Source: Dermatemys mawii | Lineage: Eukaryota > Chordata > Testudines > Dermatemydidae | Length of the DNA: 64,000 bases | Direction of reading: 5' to 3' | NCBI GenBank assembly: GCA_007922305.1 | Contig: ML677343.1 | Location: forward strand, 29,703,915-29,767,914 | In this document: positions 46,108-56,805 of the stretch, in pieces | Layout: the number at the start of each line of letters is the position of its first letter | How positions within the stretch are numbered: position 1 is the stretch's first letter | Made by a program: the position numbers and the translations under genes | The notes under the pieces: model-generated | Told to the model about the DNA's origin: nothing | Database searches by the model: none | What the model saw: the letters and a program-made list of their open reading frames with translations, nothing else

Positions 46108-47121
46108 GTCCCTTATTGGGACAAAGATTTGATCTCAAACGTTGTCATGAACTCACAAACAAAAAACCAATTTCAATTAAGGTCAATGAAAATATTTTGA
46201 TTCTATTTTGATTGGTTTTATTTAAACTATCATTTATTCACTTTCAAAATGAATGTCATTCCTAACTGGGAAAACAGAATTGTTAATTTTCAAAATGTCA
46301 CTATAGGAAACTGACAATTTTAAAACAGATTATTAAAAAAAAAATTTTTTAGCTGAGATTCCAATCAAACCTGACCTTTTCCCAGGAAGTTTCAGTTTCA
46401 ACTAACGACATTTAGGCACAAAAAAACTGGTTTGCCTCCTCCCCAAAAAAATCCCAATGATCTCTACTTGTTTTCAGGACCCTCTTTTATTCCGCTACAG
46501 AAGGACATTTATTTGAATGATTTTTTTAGTCAGAAGAATATTCATGGAAGTAAAAGCGCTGAGAACTCTGGCATGTGACACTCTCATGAGTTTGTGTCTA
46601 TTTGGGAATGGATTAGAAGAATTGTGAGTAAAGAGCAGCCTGGAATGTGATCCTGGAATATTTGCAATAATTCACTAAAAGAATTAAGAATTCCTCCTGT
46701 TTAGAAATGTGTCAACAATCAGGAAACAGACACAACACCATGTGATTTAGCTAGTTGCCCAATCACAAGGTTTTAATAGCAAATATTCCATGAACAATCT
46801 GCAAAGTCATTCACAGACATTGGTTTGCTGAAACTAGTCAGACAATTGAAAACAATAAAAAATGTGTAAAAATCCTAACGTGTTCACAGATAATTCAGAA
46901 ACAGAATAAAAGAGGATGGATATATAAGCTGCAATGAATAATTTGACTAGCCCCATACGCTGTATGTTTTGTGTGAGAGCCTCTGAACAGAAGAGGTGAA
47001 TATTTATATGCAGTGTGTGTATATACATACAAATTTATCTACCTTTGTGCGTGAAGGTGTATGAGCATGCGGGGGGGCAGTAAAATAAAGAGAGTGGGTG
47101 TCTGTCTCTCTATGGATGAGG
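46108..47121. other. No recognisable gene
   Basis: A/T-run-rich sequence up to 46450, perhaps a decayed interspersed repeat, then unique-looking sequence. Confidence 0.3.
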
Positions 47122-47182
47122 GTGTGATAGTTGTGTGTGTGTGTTTATAGATATAGATATACACATAGATAGATATAGATAT
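47122..47182. repeat. (GT)n and GATA-type microsatellite
   Basis: TTGTGTGTGTGTG is followed by TATAGATATAGATATACACA and ATAGATAGATATAGATATG. Confidence 0.9.
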
Positions 47183-49880
47183 GTGCCCCTGCAGGAAACA
47201 AAGAAAGTTGATAAAAAATGAATTACCCACTTAAGGTTATGCCAGTTCCCCATCATCAATCTTATTTTAGAGGTTTATTATTCATTTGTGAAAAATCACT
47301 CTAGTCTTAACCTTTGCATATACAATATGGTCTGAAAACTGAAAAAAAAGTATTACCCATATATAATATTATCCTCATCATCTGATATAGATCATGATAT
47401 ATAATGAGTTCATCAAATACAAAGGTGTGTGTATACATATATTTAATTAATCTCAGACACTTTTAAACTACTCAAAAAAAATCCCAAAGCCTAAAACTTA
47501 AGGAAGTCTTTTGTTGTTTAGCTAACAGTAACAAAAACCACAAATCATCTTAAAACAAATAACATTTGGCCAAACAATAAAGTGTTTTCATGGAATTTTG
47601 GAAACAATTCAACTTGGTCATGATATTACACTTTCAGTTATGACATGTGAAGTTTACGGGGTCTAGAATAAGTCTGCCCTTTGGAAATGAGAATATATAC
47701 CCCTACTGAGTTTTAACTGATAGACTGGAACACACACATATATATGAGCAGAACTCAATAACTCCTCTGATCTGTGGGGAAGTGATTTAAACCAGTTATT
47801 TGTTTTTCTTTGTACCTCATGGACCCATTCTATTGAAATGTACGCTATTTTCCCTGATGGTCAGACTCCGCTAGAGCGGATCCTGCCACTGTTACATGCT
47901 TGTAAATAATGAACTATGTTTAATGATTGTACTGATCTACACCTTAGTCCTTCACAATCTGTGGCTATCTAAAATACACTTAGAAGTACATCCCACATAC
48001 AGAGAGAGAGAGCAAAACAGAGAGAGAGACAGAGGAAACGTTCCATTTTACTGGATACCTACCACATATTGATTAAAAAAAACAAGAACAGAAGACCATG
48101 TTTTTAAGAAATAGTTCACAGTTTCCCTCCTGGAAAAAAAAAAGAGAGAGAGAACTGTAGTTATTCTTTATTGCCCAATGATTTAAGTGGTGTCCAAATA
48201 CTTATTACACTATAGGGACTCTTAGGTAAATTATATTTTCATTGCCTGAATATCTATTTAACAGAAAGATTAAATTAGAAATGGTTTAAATTTTCCATAT
48301 TCCTTTCCCACTGGATTTTAATAAGATCAAAGGAAATTACATGCAAAGGATTAAAAGTGACTGACATTAAGTTTGGGAGACAAAGTAATAAAGATAATGG
48401 TTTCTAGATCTCTTTTAGCTGCTATAATTGATTCTATATTGTCACAACAGAGTGTTAAGAATGAAACATCAGATTCCAAAGCACATCTTCTGGCATTTGT
48501 CATGTGCATTATAACCTGATCATTATTTTAAATTCTCTTATTTGTATGCCTGTAGATTTAATTCAGAGTTATGCAATGCATGGCTATTCAGCTTATTTCT
48601 CTAGGGTATTTCTGGAGCCAGATAAGATTGTAAAAGCTGACTTTCCAGGTCTATGGAAATATATGCACGTTGTTAAACGGTCTTCAGCGTGCAAAACAAA
48701 TACAGATTGGTCATTCAATATCCACGGTCCAATTTTACTGGCTAAAGATACTGATCTTTCAGCTCTACAGTTGGCTTGCAGACATGATCAGTGTCCCATA
48801 AATGCTCATATTTATTTTCCACCAGTAGAAAAAAAACAACAACATGTGAGTCCTTAATCCCTGGAAAGGGGCAATGGCAGCAGCTTTACAGGGCTATTAG
48901 CTGTAGGTTATCTAGTTTACCAAGAGAAAGGAAATAAGCCAGAATCAGTATCTGCTGCTCCCAAATTGTGCAATTCCTTTCTGAGCGCCCTTCTATGCAC
49001 CTCCAAATAAGCCCCTGACTCCTAAAATTAGTCTCTCTTCACACGGAAGGAACACCGGTTAAACTAGACTGCACTCACTAAAACAATTGGCAGTTTTCAT
49101 AATTCCATAGGAGGACGTGGGCGCTCCATGGACTAGATAACCAGATTTAATCATTGGATTTACAATGACTTTGAGTTTCAATTTCCCATCCGTATGGATT
49201 TACATTTTTTTTAAAAAAACTGCCCACTATGAAAGCAAATCGGATCCTTTATTCTGAGGCATCAGTTAGCAAACGAATTTGTTTGGTTGGTGTTAGGTTG
49301 TTGTTGTTTTTTAAAGTCTAGAAACTAGGATGGCGAAAAACTATTTCCTGCTCAAATGCAAGAAATAAGAGGACCCGGGTTTCAGTTTAACTCTAGCATC
49401 ATTGTGCTCCGTGCTGGATTCGTTTTGATTTCATGATATTCACACAGGTTTTCATTGAACAATCCCCCTACCCTCAGCCCCATCCCCACCCCCATCAGAG
49501 AGTCTTCGGTTTCTCCTTTCTGGTCGCTCCGGAGTTGTCACAATTTACTGGAGGCAGTTAGTTCATTTTATAGGCAACGAAGAATGCTTTCTGCCTAATA
49601 GTCTGTTACTGTAAAAAAACCAACAGGTACGTTTAGTTCAGGATCGCATGTTTGTGTCCTTCCAGATTCATTCAGTTGCATCCACGTTAAATTTCCTAAC
49701 ATAGTTCCTATATTAGATAAATCACTAATTCTTTGGAGGGTTTAGCTCTGGGCCGGTGGTTGTTCACTGATGAACACGATATAACACGTGGGCTATTTGT
49801 ATGCAAAAGAGATTCGTTTTTCGCAAGTGTATTTCCCAAGGAGAAGTTATCGCAATCCTGGACTACGTTTACCGTGGGGG
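47183..49880. other. No recognised gene; small AG tracts
   Basis: AT-rich sequence with AG-rich patches at about 47999-48037 and 48140-48155. An open frame of 117 codons at 48504-48857 has no recognisable family. Nothing else was identified. Confidence 0.3.
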
Positions 49881-49915
49881 ATTTTTTTTTGGGGGGGGGG
49901 GCGGGGGGAAGGAGG
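49881..49915 (+). repeat. T-run followed by long G-run
   Basis: GGGGGA is followed by nine T and eleven G, then CGGGGGGAAGGAGGG. Four or more G-runs within 40 bp could form a G-quadruplex on the plus strand. Confidence 0.9.
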
Positions 49916-50479
49916 GATGAGATGAAATTCAGAAAGGAGTTTGTACCCAAGTTGTGTCAATACGTATTTGCATTGTGCGGATTTCCTTTTGAACCCCCCT
50001 CTCCCTGCAAGCCGGTCATCTGTTTGGAAGAAAATGAACCTGGTCTCTGGCTTCAAACACTCCAGCTTCAGCATCTTCTGAATTTGACGGGCACCGGCCC
50101 CGAGAAGCCAAATCCAAACAGCGGTTTAAAGCGGAGGAAATCTCAGTAGAAATGACCAGCAGTCGGAGGCCCCCCAACCCCTCCAAAAAGCAGCAAGTTG
50201 GGGAGTTTTGATTCCTGCCACTTTAGCACCAGGCATTCTTCTTATTGCCAGGTCTCTAGGGAAATCCCTAGAGTTAATGGCTTTGAGCCCTTGCTTAGGG
50301 AGGGTAAAAACATCTCTTCTATTTGGGGGGGTCTTTTCTGCCACCTGGTCCTCCTTCCTTTTCTTAACATTCCAATCAGCTCCCCAGAATGATACTCAAC
50401 GTTCTCCACACGTTCCAGCCCATCCATTTCCCACCGACCATTCCCCGGGCTGACCCTGATCTCTGGGGGATCTTCCGGG

Positions 50480-50860
50480 GGAGGGGGTTTACTTCGGAGG
50501 TTTGGTAGCCAAATATATTCGCAAAGCACCCATCTCAGGAGATCGACGAAGGGAGAGAGGGATACAAACAGGGGAAGGGCAGCCCAAGATTTGAGGAGGA
50601 GGCCGGGTGTGCGGGGGAGGGGATACAGCGGGTGTAAAAGGGGGGTGTCCATTACCGTGCGAAAGGGTGTGCGTGGGGAAAAAGGGGCTGAGCGTGTGGG
50701 TGTCGGTGTCAGGTGTGCACTGGGTATGAGCGCAGAGATAGGGATGAGCAGTCGGGGGTGTAGGGGTGTGAGTGGCTGGGTCTGGGGTGTGCATCAAGTG
50801 TGGGGGGGGGTGTAGTCGGTGAGGGGTGTACACAGGGTCTGCGTATTCCAGGAGGAAGGC
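50480..50860 (+). repeat. G-rich GGGTGTG-type degenerate tandem region
   Basis: The plus strand has many GGGGTGT, GTGTGGG and GGGGGTG words, for example GGGGTGTAGGGGTGTGAG near 50755. Repeated runs of three or more G give strong quadruplex potential. It immediately precedes the CpG-dense block. The opposite-strand frames rich in His, Thr and Pro are composition artefacts. Confidence 0.7.
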
Positions 50861-50879
50861 AGCGCCCGTGAAGCCCAGG

Positions 50880-51330
50880 GGCAAAGTCCCCTCTAAGCAG
50901 GATCGGGCCCCATCAGGACACACCTCCTAGGACAGCTGCCCCCGTGCTAATACTACCCCGCGGCGCGGCGGAGGCCATTGCCCCGGGGCAGGGCGCGTCC
51001 CGCAGGCTGCAGCCGGTCCACGCAAGCTCCAGATCTCTAGGGGCCAGGGGCATCGCCCGTCTACTCCCGCCCCTGAACACGCCGAGGGAGGGCGGGGGGC
51101 GAAAGCTGATCCCGGAGTTTCCATCATGTGAAACTGAAGCGCATGTGCCTCTAATGAAATATTTCCTCCCGTTTCAGGGCAGCTCAGTCATCCCCCGTGG
51201 CAGGGAGCCTGGGAAAACAGATCCCCCCCAGCTCCCACCCACGGCGCCTAACCGCACTCGGGAAACAAGGGCCTCGTTTTGCAGGCAATGTTAGATTTCG
51301 ACCTCCGGGGACAGGGGGTGGTGGACACCC
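50880..51330. promoter_or_regulatory. CpG-dense block, candidate CpG island promoter
   Basis: CpG is rare elsewhere in the window but frequent here, most of all at 50941-51120 (CCCGCGGCGCGGCGGAGG, GGGCGCGTCCCGCAGG, GAACACGCCGAGGG). By hand I count about 20 CpG in 180 bp. Such blocks mark promoters in vertebrates. I recognise no coding exon or splice pattern next to it, so the transcript and its direction are unknown. Confidence 0.45.
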
Positions 51331-51961
51331 TCGATCATTTTCCCAAATTGCTTTAGGAAGGCTCCCTGGGGCAGGAGTTTCCCTAATCTCAGTGGGGTGG
51401 GGGGAGCTCCCTTCTTAGGGAGGGGGGAGGACAAATCCACATTGAATCCCCTCCCAGGCTCCCACCCTCAAGGAGCTCATTCAGAGGCGACAGTACCAGC
51501 CCCACAATGCCTAGGGCGCAGGCAGCCGGGTATTCATTTGTGCTGTTAAAATGGGGGACGGGGGGAGTTGCCTTCAAGCTACTCTGGCACCATCCGCTAG
51601 CCCCCACTGCACGAGAAACAGCCCAGGAAAAGCACAAGCCGCAAGGCCGTTTGTGCCAAGAGGTCACCCGCTGTGGTTTGTTTGTGCCTGGGGAGCGGTC
51701 AGATCCCTGTTGCCTGTTAATGATGCCCCTATAATCATGGCCAGCGACTTTATTTGCTTTAAAATTAGGGGCTGCTTTCAGCTCCATTCAACATTTGCCA
51801 TTTTCATTTCCTCCTCAGAAAAAAAGAAATTTTGCGCCAGAACAGGAGCTAGTGTAAATACCCAGTTAAAGTGGTGTGAAGCCAGACTCACACAATGGAC
51901 CACAGTGAAAGCACCTTGGATTTATACTAGCAGGACCCATAGCCGAAGACATCCCTTAAGC
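51331..51961. other. No recognised exon
   Basis: GC-rich shoulder of the CpG block that fades into ordinary sequence. The longest open frame (51551-52171) runs through the MITE and is not gene-like. Confidence 0.3.
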
Positions 51962-52158
51962 CAGGCCTGCACAACTCGGAAAGCAGCGAGGGCCGTATTA
52001 CTGCAAAAAAACCAGCTGCGGGCCGAAAAGCCCCACCCCCATCCGCTTCCCCCCACCCCACCGCTTGGCTTGCCCCACCCCTACTCACCTCCCACGGGCC
52101 GCACAGTGAGCTCCTGCGGGCCGCATGTGGCCCCAGGGCCACATGTTGTGCAGGCCTG
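51962..52158. mobile_element. hAT-type MITE with perfect 14-bp ends and 8-bp target duplication
   Basis: The 197-bp element has exact inverted ends CAGGCCTGCACAAC and GTTGTGCAGGCCTG. It is flanked by CCTTAAGC at 51954-51961 and CCTTAAGC at 52159-52166. Further inward GGGCCG and CGGCCC patches also pair. The GC-rich interior is non-coding. Confidence 0.95.
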
Positions 52159-52452
52159 CCTTAAGCTCTAATTTAGTCATGCTTCTTTTGTTTGGTTTAA
52201 TTAGTTATACTAGTTGTATTATACCCTTAAGCTGCTTTGTATGCAGATGCCACTCCCTAGCATGCTAACTTGTTCTCCCCTGTCTATAGCCAGCTGTTGC
52301 CTCCTCTTATACTTGTAAGCAGCAACAGGCAGTTACCATCTTTTTGTTCCCTGTTGGTACGGTGCATGCGCACTAAAGTCCTGATCCATGACACTTTGCC
52401 ACTGCACTAACATTTTTAGTCTTGGTTTCTTATGTAAGAAACACAACAGATG

Positions 52453-52533
52453 GGATTTTCAAAGGAGGCAAAGAGGCCTAATTCCCCTTGAACTTCAATC
52501 AGATGTGGCAGCCGAGTGGACCTTTTGAAAATA
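52453..52533. repeat. Palindromic hairpin element (ATTTTCAAAGG ends)
   Basis: GATTTTCAAAGG (52454-52465) pairs with CCTTTTGAAAAT (from 52521) with a one-base shift. It is of the type seen at 275-381 and 39126-39193. Confidence 0.6.
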
Positions 52534-54506
52534 CCAGCCCATATTTGCTAGCTTTACCAGGGGCATGCCTCCCGGAGACCGTAACAAGGATCATATTTTA
52601 ATTGGAAGCTGCAAATTCTAGTTACAAACTTAAGTGGCTCAAGGTCTGAGAGTTAGGATTCCGTTATTTGGCCGATATAGAAACTGGAGCCAAGGGTAAA
52701 GTTTGCCTCTAAATCCAAAATGTCCCAATATCCTCTGGCTGAACCTCTGAGCCAAATCCTAACACTTCCATTATGACAAATCAATAAAAAAAACCCACAC
52801 TAAAACCACAGTATTTTTTACAAAACACCTAATCCCATAGTATTTAATTGTAATTGCTTAATATTTGGATCATAATTGTTTCCATAGGCCTTCAATCAAG
52901 TCCATGGCCCCACTGTACTAGGTGCTGTGTAAATCATATGAAGACACTGTCCCCAGCCCCTACAATTTTACAATCTAAGGATTCAAGTCTGCAAACACTT
53001 CCAACATACATAAAGTTACTTACAAAAATGCCTAAAAGACAGCTGACATGACAGGGGAGAGGGATATAATCAAAGCAATACAATATATAATTCACATATT
53101 TTAAAAAAATTATGACTAGATAAAACAAGTGCCAGCTAATCTGATCTGCCCTTCAAGACATAATTAATTGTCTGATTTACTGTAGGCATAGTAACATGCA
53201 TTTGGTTGGAGGCTCGAAAGATGTTATTAACATTGGAGAAGCTGCATGTGGTGGGTGGGTGGAAGGAAGAAGCCAGCATTCCTCTCACTTAAAAGGATGA
53301 GTAACTGTTTTTGAATTGGACTGTGAGGATGTTGCAATGGGATAGGTCTTTCTGAAACTCAGTTGCACCACCATGCAATGACACATACATATTCTACATT
53401 CTTCACATTCCTAATATAGCATAGACAGAATCTTAGAAATCACTGAGTGGCATTAGCTCCAGTCAGCCTCAATGAAGTGAGCATCATTCACTCCTCCTTG
53501 ATGTATAGCCTTGATGCAAAAAGAAGAGCTGTTTTTGCATTTACTGTTCCTGGATGACCAGCTACTTACCGGCTACATTTATATAGCTACTTAAAGATGC
53601 TGATGAAGACAGTTACCAATACTGTAGTACTGATTAGATCTATGATTAATGAAATGATTCCATGAAAATAATGGAGCAGAACCTAGCACTTAACACAGAT
53701 CCACTCCAACATCATACTTATATTCCAATAATTGTTTTTACGACTCTGTCATACATCAGTAGTTGTGTACCATTTAATTTATTTTAAAGCTCCAAATAAA
53801 TTGTAAATAATTTAAGCAAGTAGTTCTGAGTCACCACCATGTACCATTTATTTCAACGGAGTTACACCAGCATAAAACTGGATTAATACTTTGGCAAATG
53901 GGGGCTGACATTTGTAACTGTTCAGAGATATTATTGGTATGTTAAGAGAGTAGGTCCCCTACAACTGGGGAAAATAATGATAATTTCTGGAAAATAGCTC
54001 TGTACCCAATGGCCATTGAACTCAATGGAAAGACATACGCTGATGTTAATGTGCTTTGGATTAGAAGAAACAATAATATTAATTTACACGATGTTGGTGT
54101 TACCTTTCTGTTAGGTTATTTTTAATATATAAAATGGTCTATTCCAAAAAGTTTCTGGGCACTTGTACAACAGTAACAAAAATATTATTACACCTGTTTC
54201 TAATGATTTGTGGATCATGTACTATTAATTATCTCCATACATGTCATACCTATTCTCCTAAGTCTTTATAAATGCACCCAGCATTGTGGTACACAGGAAA
54301 ATTTGCTAAAATGTTATTAATTAATAAGGAGAAACTCAGTTAGGAAAAGGACTGAAGTTAAACACGTTTACACTGTGTATGGCAGTTATTGACAGAAGGA
54401 GTTACTTGTAGTAATTTAAATAATTAAAAGTAGAAAAATACATACCCTCATTATTCAAGCATGTTCCTAAATGTACCTCCTGTAACAGATGGAATGATCA
54501 TAAAAC
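52534..54506. other. Mostly unrecognised, with SINE-tail and hairpin remnants
   Basis: About 52890-52990 (CCCCACTGTACTAGGTGCTG, CTACAATTTTACAATCTAAG) is an antisense SINE tail. About 53845-53890 resembles a hairpin arm (CAACGGAGTTACACCAGC). The rest is AT-rich unique-looking sequence. Confidence 0.4.
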
Positions 54507-54938
54507 ATAGAATCAAAGACATACAGGGTTGGAAGGGACTGAGAAGTCATCTAGTCCAGCCCCATGTGCTGAGTCAGGACCAGGTGTTCCTAGATCATTG
54601 CTAACAGGTGTTCGTCTAACCTCCTAAAAACTTCCAATAACGGGGATTCCACAACCTCCCTTAGAAACCTATTTCAATGCTTAAATATGCATACAGTCAG
54701 AAAGCTTTACTAATAGCTAATCTAAATCTCCCTTGCTGTAGATTAAGCCAATTACTTCTTGCCCTATCTTCAGTGGAGCAATGGATGACTGTCTCTTGAG
54801 AACAGTCCTTAACGTATTTGAAGACATTACCAGGTTCCTCCCAGCCGCCTTTTCTCAAGACTGAACAGGCCCAGTTTGTTCTTAAACCTTTCCACACAGG
54901 TCCAGTTTTCTAAACCTTTTTTCATTTTTGTTGCTCTC

Positions 54939-55703
54939 TGTAGTAGCTTAGCAGCGGGATTCCTCTCCGTCTGGCTCTGTTGGAGGCCACACCACCTCAC
55001 TACACACCTGTGCATTGCTCACCGTGGGAAATTAGCAGGGCGACAAGCATCTCTAGCTCAGGCCTGTATTCAGGGGGCAAGCAAAAAACACAGTTAAATA
55101 GCCCAGGCCCTCAATCAGGGTGGGGCAATAGGAGTCTAGGGCTCAAGCCTATGGTCTGGGCTGAGCAGCGAACATAGTTAGATGGCCCAGGCCCTCAGGC
55201 AGGGCAGGGCAACAGAGGTCTATGTCTCGGGCCTAGGGTCAGGGCCGAGCCACAATAAGGGTACATGGCCCCTTAGTTACACTAAGAGACAATAGCTTGG
55301 GCCTGTAGTCAGGGCTGAGCAGCAAGGGGTTCGGGCATACTATCTCCTGCAGATGGCCAACAAACACTGGCTCCATTGCCTAGAGAACGGGGGAATTGCC
55401 ACACTACCTACTCTCCGGCAGCCAGACTAGGATTGACTGCCACCGGATCACCTACTAACTCCCCAGGGTGTACCTAGGCTGGTAGGGGGTCCTCCAGATC
55501 ATCCGGATAGAAGGCCTGTGGTAGTCCTGCCCACTCTGCCATGGTCGGGTCAGCAGGCAGCTCTGGCCAGTCTTCGGTTTTTATACTTCCTGTCCCACCT
55601 ACTGACTTCCAGTGGGAAGGGTGAGCACAGCCTGGCTCCGCCCATCAGGGCTCAGTGAGGGGTTTCTCTCTGCGCCCATGGTGGGCCATACCACCACACT
55701 ACA
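54939..55703 (+). mobile_element. Solo LTR inserted in CR1
   Basis: The 765-bp insert opens TGTAGTAGCTTAGC and closes CCACACTACA, so its ends are short inverted repeats TGTAGT and ACTACA. CR1 sequence is continuous across it (TTGTTGCTCTC on the left, CTCGGACTCTCTCC on the right). A CTC duplication is possible but the CT-rich site makes this ambiguous. A TATA-like TTTTTATAC lies near 55579. It resembles the LTRs at 30110 and 33610 in ends and layout but not in detailed sequence. Confidence 0.75.
55057..55325 (+). repeat. 84-bp tandem repeats inside the solo LTR
   Basis: Units starting GCCCAGGCCCTCA begin at 55101 and 55185. A diverged unit begins at about 55268, and a partial one precedes at 55057. 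Each carries a GCCT..GGTC.GGGC.GAGC motif. The period is 83-84 bp. Confidence 0.75.
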
Positions 55704-55920
55704 CTCGGACTCTCTCCAGTTTGTGCACATCTTTCGTGAAGTGCGGCGCCCAGAACGGGGGACAGTACTCCAGCTGAGGCCTCATGAGTGCTGAGTAGAG
55801 CAAAACAACTGCCTTCTTCATCTTATATACAAAACTCCTGTTCATACACCCCAGAATGCTATTACATTATTTTGCCACCGCATCGCTTTGTTGACTCGTT
55901 CAATTTGTGATCCACCTCTG

Positions 55921-56460
55921 AAGTCGTCTTGTGGAAAGATCATCATCTTCCAATTACCAGTGAAGCACCTTTCCACATTCAGAGCCTATTTCCCCGTTAG
56001 GTTAAATGGTATTTCCACACACAAAGACACACATTTCACTCATGCGCTCATCTGGATCCCCACCAAGACATACTTCCACCATGCCTGTCAGCACCACACT
56101 CTAGTGGTGTTCTTTGGTGCTATAAAACTCAACTCTCTTCTTTTTTGGCATTGGAAAATTCTCTATCATCTGCTGCTCTCTTCTGTCTGTGAGCAAAGAA
56201 AACACACAACTGAACAGAGCGACCAAAGAATACAATTACACCAAAGATTCAGGTCACTTACCTCTGATGTCTGATGATGGAGAAAGCTGCTGCTTGACAC
56301 ATTAACTACACACACAGAGGTACACACTCAGTCTTGACACTTATTTTCCTTGTCAATATGTAAAGTGCATAGATGTGAAATAATATGGGAAGGGTATTGA
56401 TTGATTGTTGCACTAGTAATACTGTCCACATACCTGATTTCCATTCCAAGCTACAGATTA
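55921..56460. other. No recognisable feature
   Basis: Ordinary sequence between the CR1 copy and the left end of the DNA transposon. Confidence 0.35.
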
Positions 56461-56504
56461 CACTGGTCTACAATTTTTTAGAAGTTGTCTGCTTCAGAAA
56501 TAAA
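56461..56504. repeat. Left terminal and subterminal inverted repeat
   Basis: CACTGGTCTACA, then GCTTCAGAAATAAA 30 bp in from the end. Both motifs recur inverted at the right end (58971-59004). Preceded by TTA. Confidence 0.75.
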
Positions 56505-56512
56505 ATGTGATA

Positions 56513-56518
56513 TTTATT
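56513..56518 (-). terminator. Candidate polyadenylation signal of the transposase gene
   Basis: On the minus strand this reads AATAAA. It lies about 290 bp after the stop codon and about 50 bp inside the left end, where a transposon's own 3' end would be expected. Confidence 0.45.
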
Positions 56519-56805
56519 ATGTATTTTGATGTGCTGAATTCAAATATGACAATTAAAACAACTGATTGGCTGCTGTTTCTAAGATATTTAAGTTTTTACA
56601 TTTTATGTCTATGTATATTGTGTAGGTAGTAGAGTTTTAATCATAAATTGTAAACCTAGGTCTTTTCATATGTTTATGGTTGCTTTACATGATAATATTT
56701 CACCTGTCCTGTTTATGTAACACTTTAAAAATCAGCAAAAGGGTTATATAAATAAAATGTATTATGAAACAAAAGGCAAAAAACTATTATGTTCATAGTT
56801 TAGTC

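Larger units (their letters stand above)
54507..55920 (-). mobile_element. CR1 LINE 3' copy, split by a solo LTR
   Basis: The left end (ATAGAATCAAAGACATACAG then GGTTGGAAGGGACTGAGAAG) is the CR1 3' terminus in reverse. The minus-strand translation before the split contains LGLFSLEKRRLGGTW and VFKYVKDCSQETVIHC, typical of the CR1 ORF2 C-terminal region and the stretch after it. CR1 resumes after 55703 (GGACTCTCTCCAGTTTGTGC, CAGTACTCCAGCTGAGGCCT) and fades near 55920. It is truncated and inactive. Confidence 0.88.

Noticed and set aside
48504..48857. 117-codon frame as a gene
   Set aside because: No domain, no homology known to me, and no exon signals. A frame of this size is expected by chance in 64 kb.
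50242..50923. Two long minus-strand frames of 136 and 144 codons
   Set aside because: They translate the G-rich tract into Pro/His/Thr-rich text. No start context, splice pattern or domain supports a gene.
51551..52171. 206-codon plus-strand frame
   Set aside because: Second longest frame in the window, but it runs through a MITE and its composition is not protein-like. I could not link it to the CpG block.
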